From NCBI GenBank assembly GCA_900550415.1, contig URSO01000019.1:1-31922 (forward strand): a stretch of 31,922 nucleotides of DNA, given 5' to 3'. How positions within the stretch are numbered: the first letter of the stretch is position 1; each line of letters begins with the position of its first letter. A program made the position numbers and the translations under genes. The notes under the pieces were generated by a model. That model was given only the letters and a program-made list of their open reading frames with translations. It was not told where the DNA came from and did no database searches. Below are positions 1-6,956 of this stretch, piece by piece. This DNA comes from an uncultured Collinsella sp. GTDB lineage: Bacteria; Actinomycetota; Coriobacteriia; Coriobacteriales; Coriobacteriaceae.

Positions 1-1
1 C

Positions 2-352
2 GACCTCAAGGGCACGCTCGACTACTTTGTTAAGTGCATGTTTGGCGAGGATCGCAAGACGCGTTACCGCCCGCACTTCTTCCCCTTCACCGAGCCCAGC
101 TGCGAGGTGGACGTGAGCTGCCACGTATGCGGCGGCAAGGGCTGCAACTTCTGCAAGCACAGCGGCTGGATCGAGATCTTGGGCTGCGGCATGGTCGACC
201 CCAACGTCCTGATCAACTGCGGCATCGATCCCGAGAAGTACACCGGCTTCGCCTTTGGCATTGGCGCCGAGCGCGTCGCGGCCCTGCGCTACGACCTGCC
301 GGACCTCAGAACGCTCATGACAGGCGATATGCGTTTCTTGAATCAGTTCTAG
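2..352 (+). CDS. pheS: Phenylalanyl-tRNA synthetase alpha subunit, C-terminal part (5' end outside window)
   Basis: The C-terminal 116 residues of PheS, the catalytic subunit of the alpha2-beta2 enzyme that charges tRNA-Phe in the cytoplasm. The fragment carries class II motif 2 (RPHFFPFTEPS) and motif 3 (GFAFGIGAERVA), followed by the short tail to the TAG stop at 350-352. Between them is a cysteine-containing insert (CHVCGGKGCNFC, then GWIEILGCGMV) of the kind seen in many bacterial PheS proteins. The frame is open to the left edge, so the start lies outside. pheT follows 184 bp downstream on the same strand, as in most bacteria. Recognition is from family motifs and is secure. Confidence 0.97.
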   Translation, partial: DLKGTLDYFVKCMFGEDRKTRYRPHFFPFTEPSCEVDVSCHVCGGKGCNFCKHSGWIEILGCGMVDPNVLINCGIDPEKYTGFAFGIGAERVAALRYDLPDLRTLMTGDMRFLNQF

Positions 353-360
353 GCTGCGGC

Positions 361-453
361 TTGCCCAAGCACGGCACCTCGGCGCTCATTCGTCGCTTGC
401 GTACCAAAGTACGCGGCACTCCTCTTTCGGGCCGATCTGCCGCACTTGGACAA
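361..453. repeat. Imperfect palindromic element between pheS and pheT
   Basis: This noncoding spacer can fold into a long hairpin. The outer arms 361-375 and 439-453 match at 12 of 15 positions when one is reverse-complemented. The next inner parts (CGGCA..TCGGC on both arms) also correspond. A perfect 6-bp hairpin GCGTAC-CAAA-GTACGC lies at the centre (399-414). There is no T-run, so it does not look like an ordinary terminator. It resembles a REP/MITE-type intergenic palindrome, or an mRNA processing or stability element inside the pheST transcript. The function is not known. Confidence 0.6.
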
Positions 454-536
454 CCCTCGCTTTGTAAGGAATGTTCACAAAGTTGAAGTTTCCACCTGCA
501 TCTCTTCGCAGGCTTTCAGTATGAAAGGAGAGCTAG

Positions 537-2990
537 ATGCGTGTTTCTTACGACTGGCTCAAGACCATGATCGATATTCCGGAGGATCCCAAGACCCTTT
601 CGGACGAATATATCCGTACCGGCACCGAGGTCGAGGCGATCGACACCGTGGGCGAGTCCTTCGACCACGTGGTGACCGCCAAGGTGCTCACCAAGACCCC
701 GCACCCCGATAGCGACCACATGTATGTGTGCTCGGTCGATGTGGGCGACAAGAACCTCGATGCCGACGGCAATCCCGCTCCGCTGCAGATCGTCTGCGGC
801 GCGCAGAACTTCGAGGCCGGCGACCACATCGTCACGGCCATGATCGGCGCTGTCCTGCCCGGCGACGTCAAGATCAAGAAGAGCAAGCTTCGCGGCGTCG
901 TGTCCATGGGCATGAACTGCTCTGCGCGCGAGCTCGGCCTGGGTGGCGACCACTCCGGCATCATGATTCTGCCCGAGGACACGCCCTGCGGTATGCCGTT
1001 TGCCGAGTACGTGGGCTCGAGTGATACTGTGCTCGACTGCGAGATCACGCCCAACCGTCCCGATTGCCTGTCCATGATCGGCATGGCCCGCGAGACCGGT
1101 GCCATTTTCGACCGCGATTTCCACGTGGAGCTGCCCGCCATCAAGGCGGAGACTGGCCGCGCGACCGACGACGAGCTTTCCGTCGAGATTGCCGACGAGG
1201 GCCTGTGCGACCGCTATGTCGCCCGCATCGTGCGCAACGTGAAGGTCGGCCCGTCGCCCGACTGGATGGTCAAGCGCCTTAACGCCCTGGGCGTGCGTCC
1301 GCACAACAACATCGTCGACATCACCAACTACGTGATGATGCTCACCGGTCAGCCGCTGCACGCCTTTGACCTGGACACCTTTGCCGAGCGCGATGGCCAC
1401 CGTCGCGTGGTGGTTCGCGCCGCCCAGCAGGATGAGAAATTCACGACGCTCGATGGCGAAGAGCGCGTGCTCGACGCCGGCATGGGCCTTATCACCGACG
1501 GCGAGCGCCCCGTGGCGTTGGCCGGCGTTATGGGCGGCATGGATTCCGAGATCGAGGACGACACCGTCGACGTGATGGTCGAGAGCGCTTGCTTCAACGC
1601 CGGTCGCACCTCGCACACCAGCCGCGATCTGTCGCTGATCTCCGACGCCTCCATTCGCTTTGAGCGCCAGGTTGACGAGACTGGCTGCGTGGATGTCGCC
1701 AACGTTACCTGCGCGCTCATCGAGGAGATCGCCGGCGGCGAGGTTGCTCCCGGCTATGTCGATGTTTTCCCCGCGCCCAAGACCATCGACAGCATCAAGC
1801 TGCGCCTGGCCCGCGTGCATGCCATCTGCGGTGCCGACATCGAGCCCGATTTTATCGAGCGTTCGCTTACCCGTCTGGGCTGCACCGTCGAGCGCGACGG
1901 CGAGGACTTTATGGTTATCCCGCCGAGCTTCCGTCCCGACCTGCCGCGCGAGATTGACCTGATCGAGGAGGTCCTGCGCCTATGGGGCATGGGCCGTGTG
2001 ACGGCGACCATCCCGGCTGCCAAGAACCACATCGGCGGCCTGACCCGCGAGCAGAAGCTCACCCGCAAGGTCGGCGAGATCCTGCGCGCCTGCGGCCTCA
2101 ACGAGACCACGACCTTTGGCTTTGCCGCCCCGGGCGACCTGGAGAAGATCGGCATGCCCACCGAGGGTCGCGGCTGCCCCGTGGTGCTCATGAACCCGCT
2201 GGTGGCCGAGCAGACCGAGATGCGTCGTTCGCTGCTGCCGGGCCTGCTGCAGTCCGTGGCCTACAACGAGGCGCACGGTACGCCCAACGTGCACCTGTAC
2301 GAGGTCGGCAGCCTGTTCCACGGTCGCGAGAACGCCAGCCTGCCCAAGGAGACCAAGTCCGTCGCGGGTGTGCTCTCGGGCCAGTGGAGCGAGCAGTCTT
2401 GGAACATGAAGTACCGTAAACTGCGTTTCTTCTTTGGCAAGGGTATCGTCGAGGAGCTGCTCGCCCAGCTGCGCATCGAGAAGGTTCGCTTCCGTCCCGT
2501 CGAGGGCGAGGGCTATGCCTTTTTGCAGCCGGGTCGTGCGGCCGAGGTTCTGTCCGGCGGCACCGTGCTGGGTTGGGTCGGCGAGATCCACCCCGAGGCG
2601 CGCGAGGCCTGCGGCATCGACGAGGTTGTCGTTGCCTTTGAGCTTGACCTGGACAAGCTGATCAAGGGCGCCCGCAACCAGGAGAACTACCGCGAGTTCT
2701 CGCAGTACCCGGCCGTTGAGCACGACCTTGCCATTGTGGTCGACAATGCCGTGACCTGCGAGGATCTTGAGCGCCGTATTACCAGCGCCGGCGGCAAGCT
2801 GCTCGAGGGCGTGCGCCTGTTCGATGTCTACCGCGATCCGGTTCGTATCGGCAAGGGCAAGAAGTCCATGGCCTTTGCGCTCACGTATCGCTCGGACGAC
2901 CACACGCTTACTAGCGAAGAGGTCGAGAAGGCGCACCAGAAGATCGTCACCAAGGTGTGCAAGGGCGTAAACGGCGAAGTCCGCTCGTAA
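537..2990 (+). CDS. pheT: Phenylalanyl-tRNA synthetase beta subunit
   Basis: PheT, the non-catalytic partner of PheS: it binds tRNA-Phe and edits mischarged Tyr-tRNA-Phe. It has 817 residues, close to the usual bacterial length of about 800. The N-terminus (MRVSYDWLKTMID) is typical. An EMAP-II-like tRNA-binding domain follows at about 40-150 (PHPDSDHMYVCSVDVG, IVCGAQNF). Then come the B3/B4 editing region and the B5 domain (roughly 200-480), the pseudo-catalytic core (roughly 490-700), and a C-terminal ferredoxin-fold anticodon-binding domain (QYPAVEHDLAIVVD to the end). ATG 537 is supported by AAAGGAG at 524-530, 6 nt upstream. It lies downstream of pheS with a palindrome between them. All regions expected of the family are visible and the gene appears intact. 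Confidence 0.98.
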   Translation: MRVSYDWLKTMIDIPEDPKTLSDEYIRTGTEVEAIDTVGESFDHVVTAKVLTKTPHPDSDHMYVCSVDVGDKNLDADGNPAPLQIVCGAQNFEAGDHIVTAMIGAVLPGDVKIKKSKLRGVVSMGMNCSARELGLGGDHSGIMILPEDTPCGMPFAEYVGSSDTVLDCEITPNRPDCLSMIGMARETGAIFDRDFHVELPAIKAETGRATDDELSVEIADEGLCDRYVARIVRNVKVGPSPDWMVKRLNALGVRPHNNIVDITNYVMMLTGQPLHAFDLDTFAERDGHRRVVVRAAQQDEKFTTLDGEERVLDAGMGLITDGERPVALAGVMGGMDSEIEDDTVDVMVESACFNAGRTSHTSRDLSLISDASIRFERQVDETGCVDVANVTCALIEEIAGGEVAPGYVDVFPAPKTIDSIKLRLARVHAICGADIEPDFIERSLTRLGCTVERDGEDFMVIPPSFRPDLPREIDLIEEVLRLWGMGRVTATIPAAKNHIGGLTREQKLTRKVGEILRACGLNETTTFGFAAPGDLEKIGMPTEGRGCPVVLMNPLVAEQTEMRRSLLPGLLQSVAYNEAHGTPNVHLYEVGSLFHGRENASLPKETKSVAGVLSGQWSEQSWNMKYRKLRFFFGKGIVEELLAQLRIEKVRFRPVEGEGYAFLQPGRAAEVLSGGTVLGWVGEIHPEAREACGIDEVVVAFELDLDKLIKGARNQENYREFSQYPAVEHDLAIVVDNAVTCEDLERRITSAGGKLLEGVRLFDVYRDPVRIGKGKKSMAFALTYRSDDHTLTSEEVEKAHQKIVTKVCKGVNGEVRS

Positions 2991-3002
2991 TCTTTGCTGT
3001 TC

Positions 3003-3097
3003 GGAACCCGCCCCCTGCGGGGTTTTCACGGCAACGTCCTCGCCACTTCGCGGCTGCGGGATGTTGCCTTAGAAAACCCCTCTCGGGGGCGGGTTCC
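3003..3097. repeat. Long palindrome after pheT (family A, copy 1)
   Basis: Inverted arms 3003-3027 and 3072-3097 are nearly perfect complements (GGAACCCGCCCCC on one side, GGGGGCGGGTTCC on the other, plus GGGGTTTTC against GAAAACCCC). A second nested pair, GGCAACGTCC and GGGATGTTGCC, lies inside. The element starts 12 nt after the pheT stop codon. There is no U-tract on either strand, so it is not a classic intrinsic terminator, although it may act as a 3'-end barrier. It shares blocks CCTGCGGGGTTT, GTCCTCGC, CTTCGCG, CTGCGGGAT and AAACCCCTC, in the same order, with the element at 13055-13145. Confidence 0.8.
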
Positions 3098-3131
3098 TGC
3101 GTTAACCTTGTTGCGAGCGGATCGCACCTTC

Positions 3132-3147
3132 TTCCGGGTGACCGGAA
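3132..3147. other. Small perfect hairpin upstream of the nickel transporter
   Basis: A 6-bp perfect inverted repeat with a 4-nt loop, TTCCGG-GTGA-CCGGAA (GNRA-type loop if transcribed). It lies in the gap between pheT and the transporter operon, about 80 bp upstream of the proposed transporter promoter. There is no T-run. The role is unknown; the rest of 3098-3226 shows nothing else I can interpret. Confidence 0.35.
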
Positions 3148-3226
3148 AGTTGGGAGTGCATGGGCCCTTTATTGGGCGGTGCGTGGACCTGGGCTAATAA
3201 CGTACGTATTGCAAGGGCGTGCTGCG

Positions 3227-3255
3227 TTGTGGGCGGTGCGCCTTTTTGTTAGTAT
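3227..3255 (+). promoter_or_regulatory. Candidate promoter of the Ni/Co transporter operon
   Basis: The proposed -35 is TTGTGG at 3227-3232 and the -10 is TAGTAT at 3250-3255, with a 17-nt spacer. Both hexamers are imperfect (3/6 and 4/6 to consensus). The position is plausible because the NikR-type operator begins 10 nt after the -10, covering the expected transcription start, where a bound repressor would block initiation. Confidence 0.45.
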
Positions 3256-3264
3256 GCAGAGTCG

Positions 3265-3292
3265 GTGTTACGGATTGTTGGAAACGTAACAC
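3265..3292. promoter_or_regulatory. NikR-type operator, GTGTTAC-N14-GTAACAC
   Basis: A perfect inverted repeat: half-site GTGTTAC at 3265-3271 and its complement GTAACAC at 3286-3292, separated by 14 nt. The repeat extends one more base inward (G/C), giving 8-bp arms. The sequence and spacing match the GTGTTAC-N13/14-GTAACAC operator class described for NikR, the nickel-responsive ribbon-helix-helix repressor, in some bacteria. It lies 24 bp upstream of the transporter start codon and just downstream of the candidate -10. This supports nickel as the substrate of the operon; no nikR gene lies in this window. Confidence 0.8.
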
Positions 3293-3316
3293 ACAACGTT
3301 CTGATTGAGAGGGCTC

Positions 3317-4399
3317 ATGCATATTCCCGATAATTATCTGTCCCCGCAGACCGATGCCGTTATGGCGGTGGCGATGGTGCCCGTATGGGTTCACTGCATC
3401 AAAAAGGTGCGCGCCACGCTCGATCGCGAGCATATGGCGTTCCTGGGCATCTGCGCCGCATTCTCCTTCTTGCTCATGATGTTCAACGTTCCGCTGCCCG
3501 GCGGTACCACTGGTCACGCCGTCGGCGGCGCACTCATCGCGCTGCTGCTGGGCCCCGAGGCCGCGGCTATCGCTGTCTCGGTCGCTCTGGCGCTGCAGGC
3601 GCTGCTGTTTGGCGACGGCGGCGTTCTGTCGTTTGGCGCCAACTGCTTTAACATGGCCTTTGTGCTGCCGTTTGTCGCTGCTATCGTGTTCCGTGCGCTC
3701 AACAGCCGTCTGCACGACAAGAGCTGGGGCACCTCGGTTTCTGCCATCGTGAGCGGTTGGGTCGGCCTGTGCCTGGCGGCCCTGTGCGCGGCAATCGAGT
3801 TTGGTATTCAGCCGATGCTCTTCACCAACGCTTCGGGCGCCCCTCTGTACTGCCCCTTCCCGCTGTCCGTGGCTATTCCGGCCATGTTGATCCCGCATAT
3901 GCTGGTTGCCGGCGTGATCGAGGGCGTGGCGACGGCCGCCATCTACGGCTTCATTAAGAAGACGGCGCCGAGCATTATCGTCGGCCCCGAAGCCGCCGAT
4001 GGCCAGCTTGCCGCCGATGGTACCGCCAAGAAGACTTCCCTGATTCCCACGCTCATTCTGGTCGCCGTGCTTGTCGTGGCCACGCCGCTGGGCCTGCTGG
4101 CCACGGGTGACGCATGGGGCGAGTGGGACGCCGAGGGCGCCGCGACCGCCGTTCAGGAGGCTGGCGACGACAGCCTGCAGGCTTCGGTCGGCCTCGACAC
4201 CCCGACCTTTGCCGACGCCCTGCCCACGGGCGATTATCTGCAGGCCTATTCCGAGGAGCAGGGCCTTGGCTTTGCCGGCCAGGCTGCGATGTATATTCTT
4301 TCGGGCGTGATTGGCGTGGCGGTGCTCACCATCGCATTCCGTCTGATCTCGCTGACGGTTAAGGAAAGCGGTGCTCATGGCAATAGCCGAGCTGCCTAG
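3317..4399 (+). CDS. cbiM: ECF-type nickel/cobalt transporter component CbiM/NikM with C-terminal PDGLE-like (NikN/CbiN-like) region
   Basis: Membrane S-component of a nickel or cobalt importer (360 aa). The N-terminus MHIPDNYLSP is the family hallmark; its first residues, including His2, help coordinate the metal. Residues about 1-215 form the multi-helix CbiM core (GGTTGHAVGG and FGDGGVLSFGANCFNMA are typical). A charged linker is followed by a helix with PLGLLATGDAWGEW, an extracytoplasmic loop and a final helix, as in CbiM proteins carrying a PDGLE domain that replaces a separate CbiN/NikN. ATG 3317 is chosen because MHIPD must be the N-terminus; AGAGGG sits 3 nt upstream. A TTG 12 nt earlier is in frame but less likely. 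The NikR-type operator upstream argues for nickel. Confidence 0.9.
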   Translation: MHIPDNYLSPQTDAVMAVAMVPVWVHCIKKVRATLDREHMAFLGICAAFSFLLMMFNVPLPGGTTGHAVGGALIALLLGPEAAAIAVSVALALQALLFGDGGVLSFGANCFNMAFVLPFVAAIVFRALNSRLHDKSWGTSVSAIVSGWVGLCLAALCAAIEFGIQPMLFTNASGAPLYCPFPLSVAIPAMLIPHMLVAGVIEGVATAAIYGFIKKTAPSIIVGPEAADGQLAADGTAKKTSLIPTLILVAVLVVATPLGLLATGDAWGEWDAEGAATAVQEAGDDSLQASVGLDTPTFADALPTGDYLQAYSEEQGLGFAGQAAMYILSGVIGVAVLTIAFRLISLTVKESGAHGNSRAA

Positions 4400-5213
4400 C
4401 TGGCTTGCGGTCGAGCAGCGTTACGAGCCCGCGGGGGCTCGACATCGTGTGATGCAAAAGAACGTCCTGCATCTGGCGAGCCTGCTTGAGCGGGTTCGCC
4501 TGGGTGGAGGCGCGCACGAGGGCGGGTCGATGGTCGACCGCGCCCTTTCTTGCGTTTCGGCTCCGGTGCGCCTGGTGGGGATGTTCGTCTGCGTTCTGTG
4601 CGTGTGCCTGACGCAGAGCCCGCTATACCTGATGCTAATGGCGGCGATCGCGTTGGTGCTGGTCGCGGTGCGCCCTGTACGCGGGCTGCGCGCTACCTTT
4701 GTGCCGGCGTTGGCTGCCGCGGGGTTTGCCGTGGTTTTGGCGCTGCCTGCCCTGCTGCTGGGCGCGTCTGCCACGGGCGCTATGCTCAAGATTGCACTCA
4801 AGACCTTCATTAATGTGTCGCTGGTGCTGGGCGTTTCGTGGACCCTCACGTGGAGCCGCATGTCGGCGGCGCTCAAGATGTTGCATCTACCCGACGAAGT
4901 TATCTTTACGTTTGATATGGCGCTCAAGCACATCGAGGTGCTGGGTCGCACGGCGCACAATCTGTGCGAATCGGTCATGCTACGCAGCGTTGGCCGTGCG
5001 CCTGAGGGATTTTCGCGTACCGATTCGATCGCGGGTATCATGGGCATGACGTTTATCAAGGCGATGGAATGCAGCCGCGCGATGGACGAGGCCATGCTTT
5101 GTCGTGGCTTTGCCGGTGCGTATCCGACTCCCGCGCGGAGCGGCTTTGGCTGGCGCGATGCGGTCTATGCGGCCGGCGTGGCGCTGCTGGCAGTGTTGTG
5201 CGCCGTGCTGTAG
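4377..5213 (+). CDS. cbiQ: ECF transporter transmembrane component T (EcfT, CbiQ/NikQ)
   Basis: Transmembrane coupling subunit (278 aa) of the nickel/cobalt ECF transporter, linking the substrate component to the ATPase. Hydrophobic helices lie at roughly residues 60-105, 112-130 and 140-155 and at the C-terminus. The cytoplasmic coupling segment contains the conserved Ala-Arg-Gly-type motif in ECSRAMDEAMLCRGF (about 237-251). ATG 4377 overlaps the cbiM stop by 23 nt. AAGGAAAG at 4361-4368 gives a good spacing to this ATG, whereas the in-frame GTG at 4371 is too close. The overlap implies translational coupling with cbiM. Confidence 0.9.
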   Translation: MAIAELPSWLAVEQRYEPAGARHRVMQKNVLHLASLLERVRLGGGAHEGGSMVDRALSCVSAPVRLVGMFVCVLCVCLTQSPLYLMLMAAIALVLVAVRPVRGLRATFVPALAAAGFAVVLALPALLLGASATGAMLKIALKTFINVSLVLGVSWTLTWSRMSAALKMLHLPDEVIFTFDMALKHIEVLGRTAHNLCESVMLRSVGRAPEGFSRTDSIAGIMGMTFIKAMECSRAMDEAMLCRGFAGAYPTPARSGFGWRDAVYAAGVALLAVLCAVL

Positions 5214-5257
5214 CGCGGGCGGCTGAGCCGTCGATGTGGATAGGGAAGGGCGACGTT

Positions 5258-6028
5258 TTGGCAAACGATACGAATGGCGTGATGGGCGCAAGCGGTGCTA
5301 CTGGCGCCAAGAGCGTGCCGCTCATCGAGTTTCGCGACGTGGTGTTCTCCTATGCGGGGCATACGGTTGTCGATGGTGTGTCGCTGCAGGTCGATCGTGG
5401 TGAACTCGTTGCCCTACTCGGTCCCAACGGCTGCGGTAAGACGACGATTATGCGCCTTATTAACGGCCTTGAACTCGCGGACGCAGGGATATACCTGTTT
5501 GGCGGGCACGTGATCGATGCGGCGTTTCTAAGGGATTCCGCGGCCGCTCAGCGGTTCCATCAGCGCGTGGGCTTTGTGTTCCAGAATGCCGACGCCCAGC
5601 TGTTCTGCGCTACGGTGGGCGAGGAAGTTGCTTTTGGCCCCGCGCAGATGGGGCTGCCGACAGACGAGCTCGAGCGCCGCGTCCGCGATGCCATGGAGCT
5701 GTTCCAGGTTGCCGATCTGGTCGATGCCTCGCCCTATCAGCTTTCGGGCGGGCAAAAGAAGCGCGTGGCGCTGGCTGCGATCGTGTCGATGAACCCCGAT
5801 ATCTTGGTGCTCGACGAGCCCACCAACGGTCTCGATGAGGACTCGTGCGACATCGTAGTCAACTTTTTGCTGGCCTACGTTGCTGCCGGTAAGACGGTTT
5901 TGATGAGTACGCACCATCAAGATTTGGTGCGCCGCTTGGGGGCCCGTGCCATCTATATCGATCGATATCACCATGTGGTCGAGGCGCCTTCGCCGTCGTA
6001 TGGAACCGAGAGCGGTGCTGCGGAATAG
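5258..6028 (+). CDS. cbiO: ECF transporter ATP-binding protein (CbiO/NikO)
   Basis: Cytoplasmic ABC ATPase that powers the nickel/cobalt importer (256 aa from the chosen start). It shows Walker A GPNGCGKT (residues 55-62), Q-loop FVFQNADAQLF typical of ECF ATPases, signature LSGGQ (162-166), Walker B LVLDEP with catalytic Glu187, and switch His in STHHQD. The start is uncertain. TTG 5258 has GGGAAGGG seven nt upstream and is preferred; ATG 5234 is in frame but lacks a ribosome site. It is the last gene of cbiM-cbiQ-cbiO; only one ATPase gene is present, so it presumably acts as a homodimer. A weak hairpin with a T-run follows the stop. Confidence 0.92.
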   Translation: MANDTNGVMGASGATGAKSVPLIEFRDVVFSYAGHTVVDGVSLQVDRGELVALLGPNGCGKTTIMRLINGLELADAGIYLFGGHVIDAAFLRDSAAAQRFHQRVGFVFQNADAQLFCATVGEEVAFGPAQMGLPTDELERRVRDAMELFQVADLVDASPYQLSGGQKKRVALAAIVSMNPDILVLDEPTNGLDEDSCDIVVNFLLAYVAAGKTVLMSTHHQDLVRRLGARAIYIDRYHHVVEAPSPSYGTESGAAE

Positions 6029-6048
6029 TTGCTGCGTAGGGGATGCGT

Positions 6049-6066
6049 AGCCGCCCGCGCGGCTTT
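6049..6066 (+). terminator. Weak intrinsic terminator after cbiO
   Basis: A 6-bp GC-rich stem AGCCGC-CCGC-GCGGCT is followed by only three T residues. It begins 20 nt after the cbiO stop. Weak by intrinsic-terminator standards. Confidence 0.4.
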
Positions 6067-6073
6067 GCCGTGA

Positions 6074-6082
6074 TGGTATAGT
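6074..6082 (+). promoter_or_regulatory. Extended -10 promoter for the gene at 6108
   Basis: TGG-TATAGT is an extended -10 element (TGn followed by a 5/6 match to TATAAT). No convincing -35 lies 17 nt upstream, as is common for extended -10 promoters. It sits 26 bp ahead of the chosen start codon. Confidence 0.5.
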
Positions 6083-6107
6083 TATCCAGGTTTTTATGGG
6101 GGTGGCT

Positions 6108-6956
6108 ATGCCAAGCTGGAACATTCATATCGCTCAAACGGAGCGCTTGCTGACACGTGCTAGCGTGCTTGCCGATAGCGTGCGCGACCGCAATGCCTTT
6201 TTGTTTGGCTGCGTGGTTCCGGATATCTTTGTGGGCTACATGGTTCCCGGCATTGCCGATCCCATCCCGTACCGCATCACGCACTTTGCTAAGCCCGAGC
6301 CTATCCCCAAACCACGCGAGCACGAGTTCTGGGATACCTATGTGACGCCGCTGCTTAAAAGTTCGCCCACCGGTGCGCCAGCCGCGGCGACCTCGATTAT
6401 CGAGGAGCGCGAGCGACTGAACCGCGTGCACTATCCCCAGCGCTACAAGGATGCCGAGCCGGTTGCCGGTCCCGGCGCCTGTGAGTTCTCGCTTGCGTCC
6501 GAAGATGTGGCGCAGTCGCTGCTCGATTTAACGCTGGGCGTCTGGTCGCATCTGGTGGCCGATACCGTATGGAATACGCGCGTGAATCAGTACCTGGAGG
6601 CGCACGGCGGCAAGCCGTGCGAGGAATTCCGCATTAAAAAGCAGGGCGATTTTGACTGGTTTGGTAAGACGCTCGGCATTGTTTCCATCCCGCGTGCGAC
6701 CGATCGTCTGTATACCGCTGCGGCACGTTTTGGGCAGTATCCCATCCATGAGGAGTATGTGCTCAAGACCATCGGCGTTATGCACGAGATTGTGCGCGAA
6801 AACCCCGGTGAGCCCGATCATCCGCCATACCGCCTGCTAACTGAGGAGTTTTTCGATGCAACGTTTACCGAGGTCATCGAGCTGACCGAGGTGGGCTTTG
6901 CGACTCGCGTTGCCGCTTCTGACGTCCCCGCAGTCCCTCTGATCACTAGCTGCTAG
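6108..6956 (+). CDS. Putative zinc-dependent phospholipase C-like protein
   Basis: A 282-aa protein without a signal peptide. The N-terminus MPSWNIHIAQ, then GCVVPDIF near residue 45 and WSHLVADTVWN near residue 150, give the scattered Trp/His/Asp pattern seen in the zinc-dependent phospholipase C / S1-P1 nuclease-like family (PF00882 type), where N-terminal Trp and His plus later His and Asp residues bind zinc. This assignment is by pattern only and the substrate is unknown. ATG 6108 is preferred over the in-frame ATG at 6096 because GGGGGTGG at 6099-6106 serves as its ribosome site. Its stop and that of the convergent nuclease gene share the four bases CTAG at 6953-6956. Confidence 0.55.
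   Translation: MPSWNIHIAQTERLLTRASVLADSVRDRNAFLFGCVVPDIFVGYMVPGIADPIPYRITHFAKPEPIPKPREHEFWDTYVTPLLKSSPTGAPAAATSIIEERERLNRVHYPQRYKDAEPVAGPGACEFSLASEDVAQSLLDLTLGVWSHLVADTVWNTRVNQYLEAHGGKPCEEFRIKKQGDFDWFGKTLGIVSIPRATDRLYTAAARFGQYPIHEEYVLKTIGVMHEIVRENPGEPDHPPYRLLTEEFFDATFTEVIELTEVGFATRVAASDVPAVPLITSC

Noticed and set aside
3003..3097. The post-pheT palindrome as an intrinsic terminator
   Set aside because: No T-run follows either strand's stem, and it shares its sequence with the copy at 13055, which has a separate terminator.
3098..3264. A cobalamin or NiCo riboswitch upstream of cbiM
   Set aside because: I found no B12-box sequence and no NiCo four-way junction pattern; the perfect NikR-type operator gives a simpler explanation.
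3194..4378. A long minus-strand open frame antisense to cbiM
   Set aside because: No recognisable domain and mirrors the codon pattern of cbiM.
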